Positions 35,771 through 47,700 of a DNA stretch of 64,000 nucleotides are shown one piece after another. This DNA is from Nectonema munidae (Eukaryota; Nematomorpha; Nectonematoida; Nectonematidae). The notes under the pieces are model-generated. The model was given only the letters and a program-made list of their open reading frames with translations, made no database searches and had not been told where the DNA came from. The stretch is taken from assembly GCA_030549495.1 (NCBI GenBank), contig JAUIRK010000070.1:498080-562079 (forward strand), given 5' to 3'. Both the position numbers and the translations under genes were made by a program. How positions within the stretch are numbered: the stretch's first letter is position 1; each line of letters opens with the position of its first letter.

Positions 35771-38700
35771 TCAGCGGCTTGAAGAATAATTATGTTCTCG
35801 CCACTTTTGAATGTCTTCTTTCGACATTTTGGAAATGTCATGCCCAATCGCAGACAGGATGAAGCCAAGAAAAATGGGACTTGGCTGGAAGGGCCTTGTC
35901 TTGTATTCAGGATGAAATTGGACTCCCATGAAGAAGTTGTGTTCTAAAGTAGGAATTGAAATCTCTTTGATCACGACTTTTGATGAATGAACACTCGAAA
36001 ATGCAATTAAAATAATATACTTAGCTATCTTTGAAAGTAAAATAACATTTGCATTTTTAAGTAATTTTTCTGGATACGATATCAAGGTTTCGGAGTCGCA
36101 GAGAAAATACCCAACAAATCTCCTTTGATTTGGTGTGTAGTATGGTCTTGCTGGACACAATTTTTGTTTTCCCATATAATTTTTTTGATGACAAATATTT
36201 TAAAAAGTTCATCGCCAAAGATATCCTTCACCATATATGTTTACTCATTGTAGTTTTAATTAGAACGAGTACTTATAAAATGCAAAATTTTCGTTGATTT
36301 GGCGTCTCGAATTTCTACGCTCTTCTCTTAAACACATCAATAGGAGTTCATTTTTAAACGGAATTATATTTTATATATACAAATTCATAATCTCAAAAAT
36401 ATGAAAATTCTCTTCGTGTCCTGGATTTTTATTGTGGATTGATGCGCTTAAAAAATCATTCGAACAGATTATTGCAATTAAAAATCGGCTTACCGCTTAA
36501 TTCAATGATCTCCATTCTTTCACCGCTTTTATCTTGACCAACAAACTTGATGCCAACATCTTCTAGCTCGCCTTTGAAATCCGTATTTACCTTAAAAGTT
36601 AAGAAGATAAGTGTGATGAATTGATATATATCATACACACGGTTAAAACTATAAATTGCCTCTTTACACCAATACACCTACGACTCATAGGCGCAGCGCT
36701 CCCCCTCCCATGTAATTTCAAAAGGGGCAAAAAACCCTTTCGCCCCCCCCCCCCTAATATAATTTTTAATTTTCCGAATTATATATCTTTTTTATAGTAT
36801 TTATTAAACTTATTTGTCTTGTAGGTAGATTTTCCATATTACTTTTCTTGGCTTAAGGTTAAGTTTTAGAATGAATATTAAAAATCTATTTATCGTAAAC
36901 TTGCTCGAATTGAATTTGTAGAAATGAAATGCTTAGCAAAATTTTTTAGTGATGCTAAATTTTGAAAAGACAAACTCGAAAAACTATAAAAATATTAACC
37001 TCCAATCTTATGAAACATTTAAATAAAAAGACATATAAATTCAAATGAGTCAATTGACGGCGATCATCGCTGCCGTTAACCCATTTACTGCCAATGTTCC
37101 TATTTTGGAACATAAGTAATTTCATCTTCGTCTGCTTTTTTCAATAACTTTGAATATAAATCGTCTGCGTTTTTTAGATATCGTCTGCTTTGCTTGGCCT
37201 TAACCCGTTAACGACCAGAATAATCAGACGATATCTAATGTAAAGCAGAAGATTTGTATTAAAGAGCTTTGATAAACGCAGACGATTTTATTTTTGTAAA
37301 GTCGACTATAGTCGACATGGGCGTTAACGGGGATGTTTAAGAGTTCTGACTTCTTTCACATTCACAAAAACTAACTGGCAATGTGCAAGCACTTTCAAAA
37401 TAATAACTAAGCAAAGATTTTTTAAATACTAAAGACATCCTACATCGTTAAGCCTGAAAGTTGCAGTGCTTTAAATAGACTAAAACTTTTATTGTCTAAA
37501 AAATAGTAGAATGATTCATTTTATTGTTCCTGAAAGTAAACTAGGATAAAAATTATTATTGATGAAATTTTTGGACCTGAACCTTTTTCGTCCATATGTC
37601 AACCGTGGCTGTATTGAATCTGAAAGAACTAAGCGCATTCAAGAATCAATATTGAAACGATTTCTAATATTTGTTTTAATAAACGCCATAGCACCAATTT
37701 CGCAGAGATATGTTGAAGGAAATAAAGGAATAAAGTGATTTGTTTTATCGCTTGCATTTTTCTCAGATACAGTATTTCTAATAGAAAATATTTAAAAAAA
37801 TGTTGAAAAAAGTTTTCTCGGATTGGAACAATGAAAACAAATTGATCGATCAAAGAAAAAGAACAACTTATATGCGCCCTTCAAATTATTTTTTTGTGCT
37901 TTACTGTTCGCGTGTATTTTAGTAGTGGAACTTTAGTGCTTAAAATGGATAATGTCGTTTGCAGGCCCTCTAACTACGCTGTTGAGATTCGCCAAAGAAT
38001 GCGTACAAAATGGAGATAAAAATGCGTACCTCGTAGCGATGGCGATGCCTTTCCTCGATGAAGTCCACGCCCCCATACAACTTTCGCGCGAGGGAGTCTC
38101 TTCCAGTGAACTTGGTGACACGACTGCCCAATCGCATCGTGCCCCCCATGTCCCCAGGATTGTACTCTGGCATCTCCTTTATCATGGGGTAGGAAGTGAG
38201 GGGCTTTTCGCTGGATGAACTCTCCGTCGTTTCTTCGCTTGCGTTTGAGCAGGTTGCCATGTCGACTGCAAACTCAAGGGAGTGTGCGTCTTTCCAGCCC
38301 AAAACATTTCTCGCAATCTCAACGATAGCGCATTGCATGCCCAAGCAAATTCCTGAATTCCGGGAATGAATTTCAGATCAGAAAAAAATAATCGAACTAT
38401 TACATTTAGAAAATCATCCGCTCGATATTCTCCATATTTTTTGTTTTTTAAATTTTTGTAGCAATTTATGAAAAATAAAAACAAATTTAAAGTATACAAT
38501 TTATTTGAATTTAAATGATGAGTGACAAGTTAAGTCTTAGAAATTTTTTGCAGAATAACGGATAGCTTTGGCCATGCTTCTGGACAAAGAAATTGCAACT
38601 GTTCTTCTTCAACTCTCTAACTAATGCTACAGCACGAGATCTATGCAAAGTAGTTTGGTGTCCAGGTGGCAGAGTCAGTATTCAAAAATCCTGACAAGCC

Positions 38701-41700
38701 GGAAATTTAGTGTTATGAGCTGATGAAGCCATGTCATTTACTTCACCAGTATTTTTAGTAGTAGTGCCCAAACGGATTGCTTTAGATTAACTTTGCTTGT
38801 GATACTCCATTCGTTGAAATAAGTCATAATCACATCACCTCGTGCATTTCCTTTGAGTTTATGAATTTTATAACTGTAAGAAAATCTTCACGACCAAGTT
38901 AAAATGAGTAATGCCAAAGGATCAATACGTTTATGAGATGTCATCCTACGATCCTAGCGAACAATATTTGGCCGAATTATAGAAAAATCTTCCTCGAATT
39001 TTTAGTTGTGTTCGTTATGAATGGAATTATGATTGATATTGTAATCAGAAGGAGCTACTCCAAAACTATTTTTTAATTCTGCTCTTTTTTGGATTTCGAA
39101 GCAAAACTTTTAACGTTTTTTCCTTTGCAATCCTCACTTGAAGATCAAGATAAAATAAATGAAGCGTGGCTTGCGAATCTTTGTATCGCTAAATCAGATG
39201 TTTCTTTTTTGCTTTGGCTTCAATTTGTTTGGTTGGATTCTTTGATTATGAATTGATACCTTGTCAACACTTGCTATAAAACTACGAAATTTCGATATCA
39301 TCGTTTCCATAAAAAATATCAAAAAAAAATGTCCAGTCGATATGCACAAATAGCCTCTTTCTTTTACTCCTAAAAATGCTTTTCTAAGATTGTCAATTTT
39401 TTGAAGAAATCGTGCTTCTTCTTGATGTTCTTGTTGTGTAGGAATACTAAATCCATCCTAATTAATAATTACAAGCACACACATAATGACGTAAAGCATT
39501 TAGAATTTTAATTTTTTGAAACATACAAGTGCAAAACATAACCAGAAGAGTTAATATATGATATAAAATATGTTGTCTATCTGATAGTTGTGATTACTTA
39601 TATCACAACTTGTGATTACGTGAAACACTTCATCGTGTTTTCTTAAAAACTAATATTCATACTTTCTATGATTGCTTAATAAAACTATTGATATTAATTA
39701 GATAAGTTGATTAAAAAAGATAAACTGCCTTTGTTTTAAATTAAGAGGGCAACCTTTAAATCTCAGTTATTTTTCTAATTTTTTGAATAAAATAAAAAAA
39801 TGTAGTGTGTAGTTTGATTTTGCTGCTACTTTGAATATATAAGAGATGATATAGGTTATACTCGTGTAATAGAACAAAGATTCAGTTCACTAGTGAATGA
39901 AAATATTGAATTCAAAAAATATCAAGAGTTAGATATACCCAGAAAAGGAATATGATTCGTTCTGGCCCATTCAATGGCATTAAGTTTTCCAATGAATCCA
40001 CGTCCTCCAAAACCTCCAGGTACCAGAAGAGCACTGTAATTGCAATTCAAGTGTTAAAAATGACGCTAGAGATCATGGAACAAAGAGATAACTTACTTTG
40101 AAATGCACAATTTCTGCCAAGATTGATGATATAAAATGGGTTTGGAAGAACACGCTTCGATTTCTAGGTATTCTGAATTTATGTACTGAAATAAATCATG
40201 CAAAGTGAGAGAGATAGGAATTATTATTAGCCATCGTACTGAGAGATTTAAGATAATTTTTTGATTTTACGCCCAAAGGAACTAAACAACTAACTGACAA
40301 CCTATCTAATTTGCTAACTAAAGATTTTATTGAATCTAAATCCAAAATTCAAATTTAAGCGGAGAAATATTTCACTGAAAAGTTTTTATAAATTTGTACG
40401 AATTGATCTAGATTCTAGATGAACCAGAATACAAAATAATTAAACACGGGAAGAAGAAGAGAAATGCAAAACATACATTTTGTTCAAAATTTCAAGTTTT
40501 ACTTTGCATCATAATCATAAGTGTTTTGAAAGATTCTATTTTTCACTTTAATAATAATTTACAAGACTTTTGACTTCATTTTGCATAAATTTTTATTCGA
40601 GGACTCTCAACACAGTCCTGCAAAAAGCCAGCAGTATCTCATGGTGGATTTTCGCGGGTTGGCTGAATTTACACTGGTTTATCGCTGCTGCTGCGAAAGA
40701 GTAACAAAATTCTACACTTTTCCCTGAGAGTACTAGCTTTTATGGAAATACTTTCTCAGTTTAAACAAAGCGTATACTCTTATTTTACTGATAGATTATA
40801 CTCATATAGAGATAGTATAGTCTAGGGGCTAACAACAACTCTCAACACAGTGACACGTATGTCACAGGTAATATTTCTTTGTGTCAAAAAAGAAACATCG
40901 TTATCTGTCCTGTTAAGAAAGATTGTTCTTCCGTGGGATGCAACACCGAGAACTAAAAAAGGTCTGCTCTCGTCACGTCCCTGCATTCTCGATTAGCTAC
41001 ACTATTTATTGGTAAAGCATTGATCTTACTTCAATCTCCACTTTTCGAGAACATATGATTGCGGCGTGATTCAACGCCTTGATAACAGAAGCGTAGGCAT
41101 CGGACAAGCGAATGTACTTTCCAACAAGTGCTATCCTCAATACATTCAGAGGTTTGTCGCATCTTAAAAACAGAATGAAAAACACATTTACATCGTGGCA
41201 GGAATGAGGCAAGGAAAAGCGATTACGCTTTAAAATGTAGGGTTAGGTATGAAGATATCCCGGTATGAGATGCACAGGAAAAAAGAAAGTAATTGTCCTA
41301 TTTTTCGAATAAGTAATTCATTTCCTATTCATATCTATAATTCTGTGTTGTATTATTTGTGTGCTAAAAAGTACCGCTCTTTTAAATGTGTCGTTTTTTC
41401 AAAGATTTTTTTGCTTCAAAAGACACACTACTTTTCATATATATATATATATATCTCATAACCTGTACGGTTGAACGCGGGTAGACAACTTGCGTGTTAT
41501 CTCCAACCCGTATATTACGATGATTCTTCTCCAACCTGTATTCTACGATGATTCATCTCCAAACTATATACTACAATGATTCATCTCCAACCTGTATACT
41601 ACGATAATTCATCTCTAACCTGTATACTACGATGATTCATCTTCAACCTGTATACTACGATGGTTTATATTCCATGTACAAATAACTAGGGAGACAATGT

Positions 41701-44700
41701 TCAACTTTCTGTTCACATTCTGCTAGATGTGGCTTTCAATATGTATGTAAAATATTTTTTGAAAATTTTTATTTTAAGTATATTTTTTAGGCTGGCAAGT
41801 TTGGCAAGTTGTCTCCCCGGAGGTCTTGCCAGACCTCTGATATATCAAAATCTAACTATATAGAATATATATGTAAGTGCGTATTATAACTGAGATTTTA
41901 CGGCAACCCAATCGCTAGACTCTAAGTACAGAAGATGAGGGGAGAGAGGGGCAAAATTATTTTTAATATGGGGCTTTTTTTTATATAAAAAAATACAGTA
42001 TAATACGGGAATTTCAAAAAGAAAGCGCTTATTTGTTAAACAAGATATTCATTATTTAGACATGAGAAAAATGATGAGGGTAGTCTAAAACCATTTGTTA
42101 TAGCAGTGGTTCCCAACCTGTTGTACTGCGAACCCCTAGGTTGATGACCAACATTTGTGCATCATATATAATAGCTTCTAAAATATTGCAGTTATATATT
42201 TAAAAGAAAATTAAAAATATTTTTAACGTTTTAATTTTATTTCTTTCAATACATACACACTCCCTATCACTTTCAATCATGAATTATGAGCAGTATTAGA
42301 TCAATATAGGCTAAAGCATCAGTTTCTTTATTTTTAAAAATCTTTATCCGCTAAATAAGAAAAAATGTAAGAAACAGGTATCTTTTTTGGCGAATATAGG
42401 TATAGCTTTGACCGAGAGATTAAAATTTGGCAAATACTGTTGAATTGTCTGCACATTATTCTATCTACTGCTTTAAAAGAAGTTTAACTGGCAATAATGA
42501 ATGTAACTTTGCTGAAATGTAAGTTTTATCGCGAGGGCGTCCGAATGATAAATATTTTGGTGTAAGGGGCTCCTGGGATAAAAAAAGGTTGGCAACCACT
42601 GCGTTATGGCATGAAAGCACACCATTTAAAGCATTAAATACACACACACTCAAATGAACGGGCACTTAAATACCCGCTAACAAAATAAAACACACAAAAA
42701 ATTTTAACTTTAAAAGAGACAATTTGGAACTTAAAATGGTATATATACATTTGTTTATTTGTAAATAATATTTAAATTTCAATAAAGGTAAATCGATTAA
42801 TTTATTTGGTGTTTTAGAATGATTTTCGTAAATATCATAAAATCTTAAAGGAGAAATGAAAAGTCTTTATTTATATATAAAAACTTTAGAAATTGCTCAG
42901 CAAAAAACTTTGTTATCTTTTTACAATATAAAATTGGTAAAGGGAGAGTAAACTTCTATGCATATGAAAATATAACCAAGGAACGATAAATTCTTGACAA
43001 CTCGGGTATTCAATAGATAAAAAGTTAAAGAAAAATGATCAATTTTAAATCCTTTTTATTCATATGTCTTCTTAAATGGAAAACGAATACCTATATTATG
43101 TAGAAAAAATATATCAATTTAATGAGGCTATAATGCAAAAAAAAGTTAAACAACTATGCAAAACACTAGTTTTGTGCATAGCTTTGTTTTAAGACCATCT
43201 GATCTTACAGACATATTTTTAATGTTTCAAATCTGAGTCGCCCATTCGCTGAATTTGGTCCCCAATCATACTGGGTAAATTTTGCGAATAAATTTTTGTC
43301 TTCAACCAAAATTTCTTCATCATACATAGCTATTCAGTTCTGTATCTTTTGTTGTGAAATTGAACTTAGTTGAGTAAAGGCTTGAAATATAAAAATATTT
43401 TGAGAATTTTTTGCAAAAAAGCACATTTTTCTCATAATAACCCGTTAACGACCAGAATAATCAGACGATATCTAATGTAAAGCAGAAGATTTGTATTAAA
43501 GAGTTTTGATAAACGCAGACGATTTTATTTTTGTAAAGTCGACATTGGGCGTTAACGAGTTAAAATGATATATCGATATAATTCATTTTGGATATAACAT
43601 ATGATTGTATTTTTACACTATAGAGCGCCTGAGCACACACATACACGCATCCCTCAATAGAAGAATTTAAATATACACTATTTTAGGAAACACATCCATC
43701 ATAATAGAATCATGAATGAAATTTGAATCGCAAGCATTACGCACAATATGCAAAAGAAGTAGTGAAGTAAAACTCCACGTTCCGTGTTTGGAGTAAGTAA
43801 AATATAGTGCGATGATGTGTAGAGGCTTTCATTATTTCATTGTAAATTGATGTATTATGGTGAAATAGTGGTGCCTTCATTTTCTCATCTTCCAATCAAA
43901 GTCTCGCTCCCATTCCTTCAAACATTTGGTTCTATAAAATAAAAGTATTGCATACTGATCACTCAAGTAATTCCACTTTGAAATAAAGCCTTCATCCTGC
44001 AAGATGGCTTTAAATTTGGATTCAAGCTTAAATTTCTGGAAGAGAAACGAGCAAATGTTTTGATTTACAAGAAGCGAAGGAACTTTGTATATGTTTGAAA
44101 CGTCTGGCATATTCAGAACTTGTTCATATCGTATATTGCAAAAGTAGGCTAGCTTTTTTATCACATCCTCTGTCAGTTCATTAACACATCTGCCAACAAG
44201 CTAGCAATAATAAAAAAAATCAATGGCATGAGCTAATCAAGAAAAATGAGTATCAAAGTATACTAATTAGTCAATATATAGTTTACGTGTCTTTCGTATT
44301 GACCAAACAACAGCTGACATAAAATAAATCTATCTTGTAATCATTACGTTATTCCAATTTTTAGATTTTGTGTTGTGTTCAATAATAGCTGCAAACACTG
44401 AAATATAGACAAATAAATTCTTTTCTCTCGCACAAATTCTTTTTTAACCTAAAAACTCGATACATCCTTAGCAGTAGGATACAAAAATTTATCGCTTGAC
44501 AATTTGACAGTTTTGTTTTCAAAAAATCAAAATAGAGTTTTCAAATTTCATTGTGTTTTAAATTATTATTTATATTAAAGTAGAAAAGTAAACAATTTTT
44601 AAAAGAAATAAAAAATGCTTACCAATCCTTAGTTATAAAACCTGAATAATTTTTTAATTGTCAAGAAAAATATTTGAATTTTGACAGTTTACTATTTTAA

Positions 44701-47700
44701 TTCAAACATCTACGTTAATTTGTGTTAGATAATATGCTGTGCTAGTCGAGGTTGAATGCGAGTTGGGCAAAATGGAAAGAAGTTAAGACTGTTTTAAACG
44801 ATAAAAAGCTGCCAATGAAACTGAAGGCCAACGTGTATTTAGCCATAGTGAGACCAGTCACGACTTACGGTTCAGAATGTTGGTGTCTGAAAAAGAAAGA
44901 AAAGAACAAGTTGGAAGTGTCTGAAATAAAAATGCTCAGAATGATGTTAAATGTAACAAGAAGAGATAGGATCAGGAATAAAGAAATAAGACGAAGAACA
45001 AAAGTAATGACGAGTGTGATAGATGTAATCGAAAAGAACAAAATGAGATGGAAGGGACACGTGCTGAGAAGGGAAAAAGATGAGAAAATAAGGAAAGCAT
45101 ACGATGAGCAGGTAAAAGAAAAAAGAGGAAGGCAAAAATGAGATGGAGAGATGATCTGGAAGAAAGTATGAAAAAATTTCGTTTGAAAGAAAGCGATGCT
45201 ACAGACAGAAAGATGATATGTTTGCAGCTGAAATTGTAAGTTTGTTTTTAGACTTCGGAATTTTAGATTTTATTGTGGAAATGACCAACACTTATGCCAA
45301 AAGAGTTCAAGCAAAGCATGCATTTAAAACAGATGAAAAAAGAAAAGAACACGTTTTTTGCCATTTTACTTTTATCTGGTTATGTTGTTTTACCACGTCC
45401 TACAGTGTAATGGGAAATAAAAGAAGATTGTGGTATTTCAGCTGTGACAAAAGCGGTGCCAAGGGTTAAATTGGATGAGGTATCTACACCTTTCAGACAA
45501 TGCCTTTTTCCACCCTTTTGATCAAGTTAATTTACGATAGAAGAAATTTTTCTTTAAAGTAAAATTTGTCTGTAGATGAAGTTTGGTTTTGATGAGGTAT
45601 GGTTCCGTATTACGGTAAACACTCTTCGAAAGAATTCATTAGAGGAAGGCTAATACGATTTGGCTTTAAGAACAGGTGTCTTGCAAACAAAACAGGATAT
45701 ATTATTCAGTTTGATACATATGGCGGTAAAACCAAAAAAACTGAAGAATTAAATTTTGGTGAAAGTGTTCAAATGAAAAATTTGAACAAAGATTATGCTT
45801 ACAACATATTTTTTGACTACTTTTTTACGTCATTTTACTTGATGGATATTTTGACCTCTTGAAATAATGGAGCGACTGGAAAGATACGATTAAATGGAAT
45901 TGAGAACTGTTCTTTGCAAAAAAAATTGACAAAAACGTACAGGTAAATTTGAAGTTTTTCAAGATATCAATGGAAAATTGACAGTAGTTGAATGGAATGA
46001 CAACAATGCTGTTAGAATGACGATTAATATTTTTTCTATTGAACTTTTGAATCAAGTAAAGCAGGTGGCCAAGAAGAGAAAATTTATCTAAATAGAACAG
46101 ACAAATTCAATTACAATGCATATGGGTCGAGTAGATAGGGCAGGACCATAAATATTTCAAATTACAGAATCTCAATAAGAAGGAAAAATTGATGGTGGCC
46201 ATTATTATACAACATTTATAGAACGGGACAAAGGTATAAAAGCGAACCACTAGATTTACTTGCAATTAGAAGGACAATAGTACAAGTTATGCTTACAGAT
46301 TCTTCTTTCGTTGCAAAAGGTGTTGGCAAACCACAACGAATAAACTTTAGAGTTCGTAAAGATAGAAATAATCTTTTTTTAATTGACTCCAATACAATAA
46401 TTAGATGTGGTTTTGTAAAAAAAAAATACATGCAATAACGTTTAATATTTTTCATGGTATACATTGATTCATATTTTTATATTCTTTTCAATAAATATTT
46501 TGATGATATTAGTTTAACATAAGCATAATCTCTACCTTCAAAATTCTTTTTAAAGTGTGCTTCCTTTTTTTATCAGCAAATAAAATTTTGATGAATTTAG
46601 TTCGAAATTGTAAAGAGTGAATCTAATATGGATATTAGTTACCAATAGATAATAATATCCTAATTTTGCTGATAAATAACTTTTGATTGGGTTGATTAGT
46701 TTTTGACATAGTTCGGAAATTTGACTACAATGAAAATGGCATCAAAAGATGCAGATAGCAATTTTAGGAAATGTCATGAAATTTAACAGCCAATTTGAAA
46801 AAACAAATGTTTTAGTTAAATGTTAGAATATGAAAGTTAAATTTTTTCAATTCGAAAGTCAATAGTTTTACAAATTTATAAATATTCAACAAAAATTTAA
46901 GAAAATTTTTTCAACAGAATCTTGTAAAAAATACATAGTCAATTAAAAATGGTAGATTTCGCTAATTGACAAATTTGTTTATCAATGCATACTCAATAAA
47001 TATAAATGCTTAAAGTATTAGAGTAAACATTTATAGTAAAAATGACAAATAGAAATAACAATCAAAATACAAGCACAATGATATGAAAAAATTGTATGCT
47101 TACATAATATCAAATAAATCTAAAAATAATACCAAATCAGGACATAGTCCAAGGCCTCTTATATCTTTAAAACTTGATTGCGTTGGTTTTGTCTTTTGTT
47201 CATTCGTTGAAGAAGGCTTTAAAGAATTTAAAAAATAAGCCAAAAATTTTATGCAAAAAGAAACTTACAACAGGTAACAAACTGACATGAATAGAACAAA
47301 AATTTTCGCATCCGACTTTAAATTGAAACTGGCGGAAGGCTTCAACATATGGCATACTTTCAATATCTCCAACTACACCCCCCAACTATGAAGATAGTAT
47401 TAGTGTTTAAAAAAGAAGGTATTAGAAAAAAAATACTTCAATGATACATATTTCTGGTTCTAATTTACTCGAATCTACAGCAATTTTAGAAACACTTTCT
47501 ACCCAATCAATTATGGCATCCGTAATATGAGGAACAACTAAATGTTAAAGATAATCAAAAAAATAGTTAAAAAGGTAAAAATCTAAAATATATTCATTTA
47601 AGTGACTTTAAGTTTAAAACGGTTACAGGTATGTTGATTAACGATTTTTTGATTTTCAGTAGGTTGATTCTCAGTATTATTGACTAATGATATAAGCCGA

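Noticed and set aside
37952-38218. 88-residue + strand frame
   Set aside because: It is the antisense of CTP synthase exon 10, whose identity is certain.
41503-41670. CRISPR-like array because of regular 28-bp units
   Set aside because: There are no unique spacers between the units; it is a plain tandem minisatellite in a eukaryotic mobile element.
44947-45135. Reverse-strand frame of 62 residues
   Set aside because: Antisense of the RTE-like LINE coding segment.
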